Assembly: GCA_947493695.1 (NCBI GenBank)
Contig: CANLSF010000003.1
Span: 434,001-498,000, forward strand
Source of the DNA: an uncultured Kiloniellaceae bacterium
GTDB taxonomy: Bacteria; Pseudomonadota; Alphaproteobacteria; Kiloniellales; Kiloniellaceae
DNA: 64,000 nt
Direction: 5' to 3'
Below the pieces are notes generated by a model that made no database searches, was not told the origin of the DNA, and saw only the letters and a program-made list of their open reading frames with translations. This document shows, in pieces, positions 43,311 to 53,002 of the stretch. Both the position numbers and the translations under genes were made by a program. Positions within the stretch are counted from its first letter, which is position 1. Every line of letters starts with the position of its first letter.

Positions 43311-44459
43311 TCAGCGGTTTCGGTTTTTCAGGTGCTCGAGCCCAAAGACAATGAGCCCGGCAATCAGTCCCCACATAGCCGCGCCTAAACCAAAGGCACT
43401 GAAGCCGGACGCGGTGACCGCGAACGTTGTGATCGCCGCAAAGCGGTCCCGCTCTTCCGTCACGCTCGCGCTCAAAGAGGCGATGAAAGGACCGGATAAG
43501 GCAACCCCGGCAACCGTCGCAATCAGCGCGTCCGGAAAACTCGCGAACAGGGTGACAAGCGAAGCGCCGAAGATGCCGAGAAGCGCATACCCCAAAGCGT
43601 AGAACGGCCCGCAAAGCCAACGCTTATCCTTGTCCGGATGAGTATCGGAACCGGTGCAAAGCGACGCGGTGATCGCCGCGAGGTTGCTGCTATGGGCCCC
43701 CACCGCCGCCGTGATCAGCGATGCCAGCCCGGTGACCGTCAGGATCGAACGCGAGGGGGCGTCGTAGTCGGCCGCCTTGAGGACGGCAAACCCGGGCAGA
43801 TTCTGTGACGCCATCGTGACGATATAGAGGGGCACTCCGAGCCCAATCAGTGTGACAGGATCGAAAACCGGGTGGATGTAAGTAAAACGTGACAGCTCCA
43901 GCGTCTCGATTGGACGTGTCATCTCCAATCCATAAGCAAGCGCCACACCCGCCATCAGCACGACCAGTACTGCCCAGGCTGCGGAGAACAATCTGAAGAC
44001 GATGAAGACCGCGAGCAACGGCAGAACCAGCGCCGGGCTGGCCTGCAGATGATCGAACATGGAAAGAATAAAACCGAACAACACACCGGCCAACATGGCG
44101 GCAGCGATAGCGGTCGGAATTCTGGTCATCAGCGCACCGATTGGCCGGAAAGCCGCCGTGGCCAGGATCAGGACGGCGGCCAGGAAAAAGGCGCCGACGG
44201 CCTGTTCCATTCCGACTCCCTGCGAGGTCGCGATCAAGGCGGCACCGGGCGTCGACCAGGCCGTCACGATCGGCATGCGATGGCGGACACTCAGAATCGC
44301 TGTGGTTCCCGCTATCGCCAGACAGAGGGCCGCGACCCAGGACGAGGTTTGATCAGGCGTCGCGCCCACGGCCTTGGCTGCAGCCAAGATGACCGCGACC
44401 GAACTGCCGAACCCCACCAGGATTGCGACAAGAGCAGAAATGATGACAGAGGTGCGCAC
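43311..44459 (-). CDS. benE: Benzoate/H+ symporter BenE family transporter
   Basis: This 382-aa protein has about twelve membrane segments and typical BenE landmarks: VTAWSTPGAALIATSQGVGM near residue 65 and VTMASQNLPGFAVLKAADYD and ITAAVGAHSSNLAAITASLC in the second half. It imports benzoate or a similar aromatic acid with protons. It starts with GTG at 44459. It is divergent from a GntR gene, with a strong operator between. Aromatic degradation genes for protocatechuate are in the same window, consistent with aromatic acid use, but benzoate ring-hydroxylating genes are not seen. Confidence 0.9.
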   Translation of the reverse strand: MRTSVIISALVAILVGFGSSVAVILAAAKAVGATPDQTSSWVAALCLAIAGTTAILSVRHRMPIVTAWSTPGAALIATSQGVGMEQAVGAFFLAAVLILATAAFRPIGALMTRIPTAIAAAMLAGVLFGFILSMFDHLQASPALVLPLLAVFIVFRLFSAAWAVLVVLMAGVALAYGLEMTRPIETLELSRFTYIHPVFDPVTLIGLGVPLYIVTMASQNLPGFAVLKAADYDAPSRSILTVTGLASLITAAVGAHSSNLAAITASLCTGSDTHPDKDKRWLCGPFYALGYALLGIFGASLVTLFASFPDALIATVAGVALSGPFIASLSASVTEERDRFAAITTFAVTASGFSAFGLGAAMWGLIAGLIVFGLEHLKNRNR

Positions 44460-44467
44460 GTGCTTAA

Positions 44468-44510
44468 ACTCATATTGGATACAATTTATATATTTGGATC
44501 CAATATGAGT
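44468..44510. promoter_or_regulatory. Paired GntR operator between benE and its regulator
   Basis: ACTCATATTGGAT (44468-44480) and ATCCAATATGAGT (44498-44510) are perfect 13-bp inverted arms. Nested inside are two GntR-type sites, TTGGATACAA (44475-44484) and TTGGATCCAA (44494-44503), 19 bp apart. The element lies 9 bp from the benE start and 37 bp from the gntR start. Confidence 0.75.
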
Positions 44511-44546
44511 GTTTTGTCAACGCCCGTCCTGCGGTAACATAAAGCC

Positions 44547-45239
44547 ATGAAAGAAGATGCTACTCAGAGAAATACACAGAGCCCGGCCAACGGCTCAGGC
44601 CGTCACGGTGAACAGGCTCTGGAGATTCTCGAAGCTCTGCGGGCGGACATCATCGGCGGCGAGCTCACGGCAGGCAGCCTTTTACGTCAACAACTCCTGG
44701 CCGAACGCTTCGGTGTCAGCCGCATGCCGATCCGCGAGGCGCTCTACCGCCTGGAGGCTGAAGGCTTTATCTCCTTTACGCCGAATAAGGGCGCGATGGT
44801 GGCCCCGATTAGCGCCGCGGACCTTCAGGAGATCTATGAGATGCGTGTTGCCGCCGAAACGCTCGCCTTGCGGCTGGCTGTTCCTGAACTGACCAATGCC
44901 CAGATCGGTCGCGCGGAAGACCTTCAGATCCAGATGGAAGAAGCCCCCGTCGCGGAATTCGGTTCACTGAACGCCGCATTTCACCGGACACTGCTTCTGC
45001 CCTGCGCACGGCCCCGCCTGCTTGCCCACATAGAAAACCTCGAAAACGCCGCGGACCGCTATTTACGGGTCACCATCGCGACGCTGGACTATGCCGGGAA
45101 ATCTCACAAGGAACACCGGGCCTTGCTGGAGGCCTGCCGCCGGCGGGATCAGAATGCGGCCATGGACTGCCTCAGACAGCACATCGAGGAAGGTGGCGAA
45201 ACGATGTACAGACACCTGACCGAGAACGCCTCCAAATAA
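44547..45239 (+). CDS. GntR (FCD) regulator divergent from benE
   Basis: This 230-aa regulator has a winged helix (LLAERFGVSRMPIREALYRL, then EAEGFISFTPNKGAMVAPIS) and an FCD domain (EMRVAAETLALRLAVPELTN, FHRTLLLPC). It probably represses benE and itself through the paired palindromes and responds to an aromatic acid or a CoA derivative. The N-terminal 20 residues are polar and disordered-looking. Its 3' end lies ten bp from a convergent LysR gene. Confidence 0.87.
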   Translation: MKEDATQRNTQSPANGSGRHGEQALEILEALRADIIGGELTAGSLLRQQLLAERFGVSRMPIREALYRLEAEGFISFTPNKGAMVAPISAADLQEIYEMRVAAETLALRLAVPELTNAQIGRAEDLQIQMEEAPVAEFGSLNAAFHRTLLLPCARPRLLAHIENLENAADRYLRVTIATLDYAGKSHKEHRALLEACRRRDQNAAMDCLRQHIEEGGETMYRHLTENASK

Positions 45240-45249
45240 TCCCGCGTTC

Positions 45250-46146
45250 TCAGGTTTTGCCTGCCAGATTTGGTTGCACAGCCCGGAAGGCCTCCACGAC
45301 CCAGTCTGCCACCGCGCGCACCGACTGCACTTCACGTTGGTCGGGCCGCATCAGCAACCAGGCTTCACGGAACAGGTTCAAGTCTTCCTCTTCCCGCACG
45401 ACCGCGAGGCCGCGCCCCTCTCCTCGCGCGGCCAATTGCGCGATAAACATCGGCAGGCAGGCAACACCCGCCCCGCTCTCGACCGCCATAGCAAGACCAT
45501 CGAGGTCGTTGCTGCGCAAGAGTGGCTCAGCGCCATCGAGTTTCGCTGCAACGAACCGGGCTTCCGGCAAGTGGGCAAGATCCTCATGATAGGTCAGCCA
45601 TTGGCGGCTCGCCGTAGGTTCACCCTCTTTCCGGCCGGACTGCGACTCATAGACCGCGAAACGGATGTCCGCGAGCTTGCGCACCAGCAGGTCGCCACGC
45701 TCAGGCCGCGCCAGACGCACCGCGAGATCCGTCTCCCAGCGCGCGAAACTGACGTTCTCATGTCCGGTCAGGAACCGCAGCGTTACCTTCGGATGCGCCT
45801 TCTGAAGTTCGTCGATCCGCGGCGCCAGAATATGACGCGCGATCATCTCGGTCGCCGCGATCCGCACACAGCCGACGGCTTCCTCTGCACTGTCTCCCGC
45901 CAGATGTTCCAGCCGCAGCGCTTCAGCCTCTAAACGTTCCGCCTGGGCGATCAGACCCGCACCGCGCGAGGTGGGAATACGGCGTCCGTCATAGGCCTGA
46001 AAGACCTCGACTTCGAGCGCCCGCTCCAGTCGGCTCAAGCGCCGGGCAACGGTGGTTTCGTCCAGCCCCAACGTCCGCGCGGCCGCCGCGAAGGTGCCAC
46101 CACGCGCAACGGCCAAAACCACTTTTGCATCATCCCAATTGATCAT
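45250..46146 (-). CDS. LysR family regulator
   Basis: This 298-aa protein has a LysR helix-turn-helix (MINWDDAKVVLAVARGGTFA, ARTLGLDETTVARRLSRLER) and an effector domain with CVRIAATEMIARHILAPRID. The sequence after the winged helix, FQAYDGRRIPTSRG, resembles the branch that controls small-molecule hydrolases. It is divergent from the isochorismatase-type gene with a 102-bp gap, so it probably activates that gene. No clear operator palindrome was seen in the gap. Confidence 0.85.
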   Translation of the reverse strand: MINWDDAKVVLAVARGGTFAAAARTLGLDETTVARRLSRLERALEVEVFQAYDGRRIPTSRGAGLIAQAERLEAEALRLEHLAGDSAEEAVGCVRIAATEMIARHILAPRIDELQKAHPKVTLRFLTGHENVSFARWETDLAVRLARPERGDLLVRKLADIRFAVYESQSGRKEGEPTASRQWLTYHEDLAHLPEARFVAAKLDGAEPLLRSNDLDGLAMAVESGAGVACLPMFIAQLAARGEGRGLAVVREEEDLNLFREAWLLMRPDQREVQSVRAVADWVVEAFRAVQPNLAGKT

Positions 46147-46248
46147 GGCTGCAAAAATGCAGGATATGGCTGCAGATGTCGAGGATTTGCAGGAAGCGGA
46201 CAGAGGCTAAAGTAAAGCGACAGACACACCCACCCACTGGAGACCAAG

Positions 46249-46848
46249 ATGTCCGAACCCAAAACGCTGCTCGATCTCGCAGGCGCCGCCATCCCTCAAG
46301 CAGAACTCTCCAAAGCCACGCTGGTGATGATCGATCTGCAGAACGAATACCTGGAAGGCCCCGTCGCACTGCACAAGATCGACGCCGCCGTGTCCAACGC
46401 CGCGGCCTTGTTGCAGCGGGCCCGCAAGGCTGGGACACCGGTCATCCATATCGCCCATGTCGGGGGCGCCGGCGGGCCGTTTGACCGCACCGCCCATCGC
46501 GGTCAGATCATCGATGCGGTTGCGCCCGAGAAAGATGAGATTGTCATCGAGAAACGCAAGCCCAACGCCCTCGCCGATACCAGCCTGCAGGACGAACTGC
46601 AGAAGCTCGGCCGCAAGGACCTGATCCTGGCCGGTTTCATGACTCATATGTGCGTCAGCTCGACCGCGCGCGCCGCTTTCGATCTGGGCTACAACAACAC
46701 GATCGTCGCCGAGACCTGCAGCACCCGCGCCCTGCCCAACCCCGCTGGCGGCGCGGTTGAGGCTGACGTTCTGCATGACAGCGCGCTTGCAGCCCTCGCC
46801 GACCGCTTTGCTTGCATCGTGCCGTCGGTCGCAGATATCGCGGACTGA
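46249..46848 (+). CDS. Isochorismatase-family cysteine hydrolase
   Basis: This 199-aa hydrolase has the family catalytic triad: Asp29 (VMIDLQNEY), Lys104 (KRKPNAL) and Cys135 (GFMTHMCVSSTAR). The cis-peptide region sits just before the Cys. Such enzymes hydrolyse amides, ureas or enol ethers; pyrazinamidase/nicotinamidase-like and N-carbamoyl hydrolases share the motif. The adjacent divergent LysR gene suggests inducible use. The substrate is unknown. Confidence 0.87.
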   Translation: MSEPKTLLDLAGAAIPQAELSKATLVMIDLQNEYLEGPVALHKIDAAVSNAAALLQRARKAGTPVIHIAHVGGAGGPFDRTAHRGQIIDAVAPEKDEIVIEKRKPNALADTSLQDELQKLGRKDLILAGFMTHMCVSSTARAAFDLGYNNTIVAETCSTRALPNPAGGAVEADVLHDSALAALADRFACIVPSVADIAD

Positions 46849-46878
46849 ATTGGGTAGATGGAGAGGACGTCCGGGACC

Positions 46879-47712
46879 CTAATCGAGGTACATGGGTCCC
46901 GGGTTGCTGTAGAGCTCATCGTAATGAACCAGGCTTTGTTCGCCCTGCAGCGGACAAGGCGCACCGTCCTTAAAGGCCCATTCGCCCCGGTCGCAATTCT
47001 CGCCGATGACGTAGCCATTGATGTAAAAACGCCGGTCGATCGTCGAGCGGTTGGGGCCGGAACCGTGCAGGGTGTGAACATGCCAGAGCGCCACATCGCC
47101 GGGCGCCATCTTCAGGACTGATACCTTGTCCGAACGCAGCCCAAGGCGCGCAAGATCGGCGGTATCCATCTCCTGATCCATGGAACGTTGCCCGGCGTCA
47201 AAGGGCAGATCGCCGCGTAGATGGCTTTCCGGACAGACCACCATGGCGCCGTTTTCCAGGCTGTGCGGGTCGATTGCGATACCGGTCTGAATGTAGGAAT
47301 TGGCCAGATCCCGGTAGGCTTCACGCGGCCGGCGCGAGCGGGAATCCTGATGGAATCCGAATTCAGCCGAAGCGCCGGGCGCCTTCCAGTGCATCTGATT
47401 GATAATCTGCTTCAAGTCGCGACCGATCAGCGGCTCCAGGATATCCAGCATCCGGGAATCCCTGCGGATCCGCTCCAAAGTCTCGTCGATCCAACCGGGC
47501 CATTGAACGTATCGCAGGATCTTGCCCTGTGCAGGATCTTCAGCAAGACAGAAGAAGGTATTGCGGTTCCGCCAGTTACGTCCCCCGGCCAACGCCCTTG
47601 CGTGGATAATGTCGAAGGCCTCAGCCATTTCCGCGATTTCATCAGGCGAAAACACGCCTGGGACGACGCTATAACCTTGCGCGCGGAACTGAGAAACGTG
47701 GTCGTGGGCCAT
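46879..47712 (-). CDS. Phytanoyl-CoA dioxygenase family protein
   Basis: This 277-aa Fe(II)/2-oxoglutarate dioxygenase has the iron facial triad H-x-D in FGFHQDSRSR near residue 123 and the distal His in LWHVHTLHGSGPNRS near residue 215, followed by the 2-oxoglutarate Arg. The N-terminal GYSVVPGVFSPDEIAEMAEA is typical of PhyH proteins. Relatives hydroxylate fatty acyl-CoAs, ectoine or small natural products. The gene converges on the isochorismatase gene and is followed upstream by a long AT-rich gap. Confidence 0.85.
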   Translation of the reverse strand: MAHDHVSQFRAQGYSVVPGVFSPDEIAEMAEAFDIIHARALAGGRNWRNRNTFFCLAEDPAQGKILRYVQWPGWIDETLERIRRDSRMLDILEPLIGRDLKQIINQMHWKAPGASAEFGFHQDSRSRRPREAYRDLANSYIQTGIAIDPHSLENGAMVVCPESHLRGDLPFDAGQRSMDQEMDTADLARLGLRSDKVSVLKMAPGDVALWHVHTLHGSGPNRSTIDRRFYINGYVIGENCDRGEWAFKDGAPCPLQGEQSLVHYDELYSNPGPMYLD

Positions 47713-48427
47713 AATAGATCCGCTGAGCGGTGATGCTGCGGTTATGACATTATCGCCGCTAAACTAAAATTCGATAAATGAAACTTCAGGGTCATCGTCG
47801 AGGCCATGCCGAATATCCGCTGGTTCCGCGCTCCCTGTCTTACTTTCGATTATTTTCGAAAATGAAATAAACCGCAAATAGACGCACCCAAAACTAACAC
47901 GTCATATTCGCGCGAAGTGCCAGCACCGGAACCGCAACATTCGCCTCTCTTTTTTCGTGGTCTGCACTGGCTATTTCCGGAATCATGACAAAGGAAACAA
48001 GGGCCAGACCCACGGTTTCACCTGCAGATTATCATACTCATAACACATTGATATTAATTTATAATTCAAAACACTGCTTAATCGAAACAACCGAAAACTC
48101 AAACCGGTTTTTCTGCCTGCATTGACCGCGCCAGTTCAGTTGACAGTTCGGCCTTCCTCCACAGCAATTTCACTTGCTTCGCCGCCTCACCGAAAAGCGG
48201 CCTCATCCGGTAGAAAACGCCGAATAGAATTTTCCGAAACCTAAATTGCTCTGTTTGATTCGAATCATTTTGCTTTCTGAAACGTAATTGTTACAACTAG
48301 ATTACAATTATGTTTCAATCGAGCAGCCCTCTTAGAGTCCACCAGAGACATCGGGAGGAATTGGGAGTTAGGTGGCGCAATAGCCTCGCTTCCAAGTGAG
48401 ACGGTGAGAAAACACAGGGAGAAACTG
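47713..48427. other. AT-rich 715-bp region upstream of the phn operon
   Basis: No coding sequence was recognised. The left end should carry the dioxygenase promoter, and the right end the phnD promoter with the Pho-box-like array at 48277-48316. The middle has long A and T runs without a clear hairpin terminator. Confidence 0.5.
48277..48316 (+). promoter_or_regulatory. Pho-box-like direct repeat array
   Basis: Four heptamers stand at strict 11-bp spacing: CTGAAAC (48277), TTGTTAC (48288), AGATTAC (48299), ATGTTTC (48310). PhoB boxes are 7-bp direct repeats of CTGTCAT type at 11-bp steps. Match to consensus is partial, best in the second copy. The array ends about 110 bp before phnD, so PhoB activation under phosphate limitation is plausible. 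Confidence 0.5.
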
Positions 48428-49405
48428 ATGAAATTGCGAGACCTTCTTTTCGGCTGTGCAAGCGTTCTGGCTTGCCTGTCCTTCAATACCGCAAATGTGG
48501 CGGCTGACGAATGCCCGCGCGGTGACCTGGACAGCCGCTTTTGCGATGTCGACGGCGATCTGATCGCCGACGTTCCAACCGATTCGTCCAAATGGCTCGA
48601 TCCGGACACACTGATTTTCGCCTATACGCCGGTAGAAGATCCTGCCGTGTACAAGGAAGCCTGGTCCGACTTTACGGATTACCTCGAGGAAAAGACCGGC
48701 AAGGACGTGATCTTTTTCCCGGTTCAGTCCAACGCAGCCCAGATCGAGGCAATGCGCTCCGGACGTCTGCATATCTCAGGCTTCAATACCGGCTCCAATC
48801 CGCTTGCCGTGAACTGCGCCGGCTTCCGGCCCTTCACCATCATGGCACGTGAAGACGGCAGCTTTGGCTATGAGATGGAAATCATCACCTATCCAGGCAG
48901 TGGCGTCGAAAAGGTCGAAGACCTGAAAGGCAAGAGCCTCGCCTTCACCTCGCCGACGTCCAACTCCGGTTTCAAGGCACCGTCCGCGATCCTGAAAGCC
49001 GACTTCGATATGATCAAGGACCGGGACTTCGAAGCCACTTTCTCCGGAAAGCATGACAACTCGATTCTGGGTGTTGCCAACAAGGATTACGTTGCGGCTT
49101 CAATCGCCAATTCCGTGAAGTTCCGCATGATTTCGCGCGATGTGATCAAGGAAGACCAGGTCGTGACGATCTTTAAGTCGCAGACCTTCCCGACCACCGG
49201 CTTCGGTGTCGCCTACAATCTGAAGCCAGAGCTTCAGGACCAGATCAAGGATGCCTTCTTCAGCTTTGAATGGGCCGGAACGTCTCTGGAAAAGGAATTC
49301 TCCAAGTCAAAGGAAAGCAAGTTCCTTCCGATGACCTACAAGGAATTCTGGAACGTCATTCGTAAAATCGATACCGCAAACGGCGTTTCCTACGCCTGTA
49401 AGTAA
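48428..49405 (+). CDS. phnD: Phosphonate/phosphate ABC transporter substrate-binding protein
   Basis: This 325-aa exported protein has a signal peptide to about residue 26. The PhnD-type binding fold includes LIFAYTPVEDPAVYKEAWSD, FTDYLEEKTGKDVIFFPVQS and the ligand loop LAFTSPTSNSGFKAPSAIL. Members bind phosphonates such as 2-aminoethylphosphonate, or phosphate or phosphite. GGGAG before the ATG at 48428 supports this start over 48404. It heads a phnD-phnC-phnE-phnE operon, the standard three-component importer with two permeases. No C-P lyase gene is in the window. Confidence 0.88.
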   Translation: MKLRDLLFGCASVLACLSFNTANVAADECPRGDLDSRFCDVDGDLIADVPTDSSKWLDPDTLIFAYTPVEDPAVYKEAWSDFTDYLEEKTGKDVIFFPVQSNAAQIEAMRSGRLHISGFNTGSNPLAVNCAGFRPFTIMAREDGSFGYEMEIITYPGSGVEKVEDLKGKSLAFTSPTSNSGFKAPSAILKADFDMIKDRDFEATFSGKHDNSILGVANKDYVAASIANSVKFRMISRDVIKEDQVVTIFKSQTFPTTGFGVAYNLKPELQDQIKDAFFSFEWAGTSLEKEFSKSKESKFLPMTYKEFWNVIRKIDTANGVSYACK

Positions 49406-49489
49406 GAGACGTTTCTGATCGTTTCGTCACCCCGGCAACTCCGATGTCACAGGAGTTGCCGGGCGTGTCGTATTTGCGGATAGAGTGCC

Positions 49490-50296
49490 ATGCTACAACT
49501 GAACAAACTGACCAAGCAGTACGCGACCGGCGATCTGGCGTTGAAGAGCGTCGAGCTGGAGATTCCCAAGGGGCAGGTCGTCGCGTTGATCGGCCCGTCC
49601 GGTGCCGGGAAAAGTACCCTCATCCGCTGCATCAACCGTCTTGTGGAACCTACCTCAGGCACGGTCGAGCTGAACGGCAAGCAGTTGACCAAACTCGGTT
49701 CAGGCGCCTTACGGCAGGCGCGCCGGCGCATGGGTATGATCTTTCAGGAATACGCGCTGGTCGAGCGTCTGACCGTGATGGAGAATGTCCTCTCGGGCCG
49801 TCTCGGTTACGTCGGCTTCTGGCGTTCGTTTCTGCGGCGCTATCCACAATCCGATGTCGATGAAGCCTTCCGCTTGCTGGAGCGGGTCGGACTGGATCAC
49901 ATGGCTGACAAGCGGGCAGACGAACTCTCCGGCGGTCAGCGACAGAGAGTAGGCATCGCACGTGCCCTCATTCAGGATCCGGAACTGCTGCTGGTCGACG
50001 AACCAACCGCGTCCCTCGATCCCAAGACATCGCGCCAGATCATGCGCCTGATCTGCGAACTCTGCGCGGAACGGGGACTGGCCGCCATCATCAATATCCA
50101 CGACGTTGCGCTGGCGCAGATGTTCGTACAGCGCGTCGTCGGTCTGCGCTTTGGCGAGGTGGTTTATGACGGTCCCCCCGATCAACTCACCCCGGACACC
50201 CTGACCCAGATCTACGGCGAGGAAGACTGGGAAGCCACCATCGAAAAGGTGGAGGACGAAGAAGCCGACGCTCTCGAAGAGGGAGCCGTTGCATGA
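49490..50296 (+). CDS. phnC: Phosphonate/phosphate ABC transporter ATP-binding protein
   Basis: This 268-aa ABC ATPase has Walker [10 protein letters not shown] near residue 35, the signature [16 protein letters not shown] near residue 147 and Walker [14 protein letters not shown]. Of the ABC subfamilies it fits PhnC by [20 protein letters not shown]. It powers import with the two PhnE permeases that follow. It overlaps the first permease gene by four bases (ATGA), so translation is coupled. The C-terminus is acidic. Confidence 0.92.
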   Translation: MLQLNKLTKQYATGDLALKSVELEIPKGQVVALIGPSGAGKSTLIRCINRLVEPTSGTVELNGKQLTKLGSGALRQARRRMGMIFQEYALVERLTVMENVLSGRLGYVGFWRSFLRRYPQSDVDEAFRLLERVGLDHMADKRADELSGGQRQRVGIARALIQDPELLLVDEPTASLDPKTSRQIMRLICELCAERGLAAIINIHDVALAQMFVQRVVGLRFGEVVYDGPPDQLTPDTLTQIYGEEDWEATIEKVEDEEADALEEGAVA

Positions 50297-51099
50297 GCGC
50301 GTCCGCCGCCGCTTCCAGAAAATGGCGCAAACCACCGCTGATCAAAAACCCCGTACTCCGTTGGGGTCTGTTACTCGGCTCGCTCGCCTACCTTCTGCTG
50401 GCTTTCGGCTCCATGGAGGTCAACTGGTCTCGTGTCTACGAGGGTCTGGATCGCGGCGGCCGCTTCATTCTGGCCTTTTCCCAGCCTGATTTCGTCAGTC
50501 GTTGGTCGGATATCTCCGCCGGGATGCTGGAATCCATCATCATGACCATCACCTCCACGGCGGCGGGTATCATCATCTCCATTCCCATCGGCCTGGGGGC
50601 AGCAAAGAATATCGCACCTCTGCCGGTCTACATCATTTGCCGCGGTATCATCGCCGTGTCCCGCGCGTTGCATGAGATCATCGTTGCCATTCTGATGGTC
50701 GCGATCTTTGGTTTCGGCCCTCTTGCCGGTTTCATCACCCTCTCATTCGCCACCATCGGCTTCCTGGCCAAGCTGCTGGCGGAAGACATCGAGGATACAG
50801 ACCGTTCCCAGGCGGAAGCCATCAAGGCGACCGGCGGCTCCTGGCTGCAATGGATCAACTACGGCATTCAGCCACAGGTCATGCCACGGCTGATCGGTCT
50901 TTCCATGTACCGACTGGATATCAATTTCCGGGAGTCCGCCATCCTCGGGTTAGTCGGTGCAGGCGGGATCGGCGCGACGCTGAACACTGCCTTCGACCGC
51001 TACGAATTCGACACGGCAGCGGCGATCATCATCATTATCATCACCATCGTCATGTGCCTTGAATATCTCTCCGGCATTATTCGCAGGAGGGTTCAGTAA
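50293..51099 (+). CDS. phnE: Phosphonate/phosphate ABC transporter permease 1
   Basis: This 268-aa integral membrane protein has about six membrane segments and the BPD permease EAA loop [20 protein letters not shown], which docks on the ATPase. [20 protein letters not shown] and [20 protein letters not shown] are characteristic of PhnE. It forms the channel with the second permease, whose ATG shares one base with this stop. The N-terminus is basic and cytoplasmic. Confidence 0.9.
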   Translation: MSASAAASRKWRKPPLIKNPVLRWGLLLGSLAYLLLAFGSMEVNWSRVYEGLDRGGRFILAFSQPDFVSRWSDISAGMLESIIMTITSTAAGIIISIPIGLGAAKNIAPLPVYIICRGIIAVSRALHEIIVAILMVAIFGFGPLAGFITLSFATIGFLAKLLAEDIEDTDRSQAEAIKATGGSWLQWINYGIQPQVMPRLIGLSMYRLDINFRESAILGLVGAGGIGATLNTAFDRYEFDTAAAIIIIIITIVMCLEYLSGIIRRRVQ

Positions 51100-51917
51100 T
51101 GGCCGTTGCCACAAACAAATCAGGCCAGAAGATCTGGCAGCTGCGCGACCGCAATGCGCAACTCACCCGCTGGTTCGCCTGGTTCGTTGCCGTTGCCATC
51201 ATCATGTATTGCTGGCAGGCAATTTCAGAACAGACGACCTGGTTCTTCGTTTACGACGCGCCGAATATCGCCGGCGACATCATGTCCCGTGCGATGCCAC
51301 CACGCTGGCCCTACATCAACGAACTCTGGGAGCCGCTGTGGGACACGATCAATATCGCCACGATCGGAACACTGCTTTCGTTAATTCTGGCTGTTCCCGT
51401 CGCGTTTCTGGCCGCACGTAACACCACGCCGCATCAGATTTTCTGTCGCTGGCCTGCGCTGCTGATCATCGTGTCCTCACGTTCGATCAACTCCTTGATC
51501 TGGGCCTTGCTGCTGGTCGCAATCATCGGTCCGGGCATCTTCGCAGGCACCATTGCCATTGCGCTCCGCTCCATCGGTTTCTGCGCCAAACTGCTCTATG
51601 AAGCCATTGAGGAAATCGACGAAAAGCAGGTTGAAGCCATCAGAGCGACCGGGGCCAGTCCCTGGCAGGTCATGGCTTACGGCATCGTACCGCAGATCAT
51701 GCCCACCTTTGCTGGCATCACGGTGTTCCGTTGGGATATCAACATCCGGGAATCCACGGTTCTGGGACTGGTCGGCGCAGGAGGCATCGGCCTGCAGATG
51801 CAGTCATCACTGAACATCCTCGCCTGGCCGCAGGTCTCGTTGATCCTACTGGTGATCTTCCTGGCGGTGATCCTCAGCGAAATGGTTTCCGCCAAGGTCA
51901 GAGGCGCAATTATCTAG
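51099..51917 (+). CDS. phnE2: Phosphonate/phosphate ABC transporter permease 2
   Basis: This 272-aa protein is similar in layout to the first permease, with about six membrane segments, the EAA loop EAIRATGASPWQVMAYGIVP and the end [20 protein letters not shown]. Two PhnE-type permeases in one operon, as in PhnCDEE systems, form a heterodimeric channel. The operon closes with a strong terminator at 51967. Confidence 0.9.
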   Translation: MAVATNKSGQKIWQLRDRNAQLTRWFAWFVAVAIIMYCWQAISEQTTWFFVYDAPNIAGDIMSRAMPPRWPYINELWEPLWDTINIATIGTLLSLILAVPVAFLAARNTTPHQIFCRWPALLIIVSSRSINSLIWALLLVAIIGPGIFAGTIAIALRSIGFCAKLLYEAIEEIDEKQVEAIRATGASPWQVMAYGIVPQIMPTFAGITVFRWDINIRESTVLGLVGAGGIGLQMQSSLNILAWPQVSLILLVIFLAVILSEMVSAKVRGAII

Positions 51918-51966
51918 CCGGCGTTGCCGTTCATTCGAACGGATGCGTTAGTAGGTAAATCACAGG

Positions 51967-52008
51967 CTGTGCCGCCTTCTCCCATCTGGGAAAAGGCGGC
52001 ACAGTTTT
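51967..52008 (+). terminator. Strong terminator of the phn operon
   Basis: A 17-bp stem, CTGTGCCGCCTTCTCCC paired with GGGAAAAGGCGGCACAG with one C-A mismatch, has a four-base ATCT loop and is followed by TTTT. The T run overlaps the last codons of the convergent gene, so it may act on both strands. Confidence 0.88.
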
Positions 52009-52966
52009 ATGACCAGGAGCCGGTTTTCTCCAGAACCCGAGAGTAGGCTTCGAATTCCCATGTGACGGGCATTCCCGACGCGACATGGATGAGTTCGCTG
52101 ACGGTGAAGCGCATCAGACGCTCAGCGGCCTGAAAGGCCTCTACCTCCGGCCCCTCCCAGATCACTTCCGCAACACCGGTCATATAGAGCAAATCGCCGC
52201 TCTCGAAATCCATCAGCAGCAATCCTGAACGGGGATTGCGAAGAATATTGCCGATGGTGTTGAAGTGCGCATTACCGCGGAAATCCGGCCAGAGAACTTG
52301 ATTATCGCCTTCGATCTTCAGAAAGCCCGGCTTACCTCCACGGTGCGATACATCTACACCCTGCGTAGCTTCGTTCTCGCCATCCAAAAACTGCGTGGCG
52401 ATAAAGAACGTATCAGATTTTGCGATGAGCTCACGTTGGGCAGGCCCGAAAGATGTGGCGCGGGTGACGCTCGGTTCAGAGGCATCGGACCTCGGCACAA
52501 GCTTGCGCGTCTGGATAAAGCGCGGGCAGTTTCCAAACGATTGTTTCACCTCCACACTGAAAGTACCGGACTGCAACGAATGGAGTTTACCGTTCATGCG
52601 GTTCCTGCGGCGACTGTGCAGTTCCAAACCTAACAAGCCGATATCCATTCCATCTTTCAGATTACCTTTGAGTGGATCGCCAGCCATTGGGGCGGCAGCA
52701 ATCCTGAGCACCCTGGGGTCGTCCGAGGTCATGAACCCCGGCTCGCCCAGTAAAAGCGAGGCCCAGGGTCTCCCCTGCTCGTCGACATGCCCGACAAACA
52801 GCGTTGCGAGTTTCTCGAAAAACTCCCGGTGCTGGTCCGGCATATAATTGCGAACGACCCGCCGACCAATAGATGCCATCCGCTTACGAACGCCGGCGCG
52901 TTCCTGCGCCTCCAGCTCTCCCTCATGAAAGGGAGAGCCCTCGTCAGTCCATCCTGGTTCGCTCAT
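52007..52966 (-). CDS. Pyridoxamine 5'-phosphate oxidase-family FMN-binding split-barrel protein
   Basis: This 319-aa protein has the flavin split-barrel fold: FFEKLATLFVGHVDEQGRPW, then PGFMTSDDPRVLRI, and a second half with DTFFIATQFLDGENEATQGV, GFLKIEGDNQVLWPDFRGNA and SGLLLMDFESGDLLYMTGVA. Similar two-part proteins reduce or degrade organic substrates with flavin, or simply bind F420 or FMN. It lies 36 bp behind the GST gene and is probably co-transcribed with it. The operator upstream of GST is shared with the TetR gene. The catalytic role is unknown. Confidence 0.83.
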   Translation of the reverse strand: MSEPGWTDEGSPFHEGELEAQERAGVRKRMASIGRRVVRNYMPDQHREFFEKLATLFVGHVDEQGRPWASLLLGEPGFMTSDDPRVLRIAAAPMAGDPLKGNLKDGMDIGLLGLELHSRRRNRMNGKLHSLQSGTFSVEVKQSFGNCPRFIQTRKLVPRSDASEPSVTRATSFGPAQRELIAKSDTFFIATQFLDGENEATQGVDVSHRGGKPGFLKIEGDNQVLWPDFRGNAHFNTIGNILRNPRSGLLLMDFESGDLLYMTGVAEVIWEGPEVEAFQAAERLMRFTVSELIHVASGMPVTWEFEAYSRVLEKTGSWS

Positions 52967-53002
52967 GCTCAGTATCCTATCCAGGCTCTTAACACACTGC
53001 CG

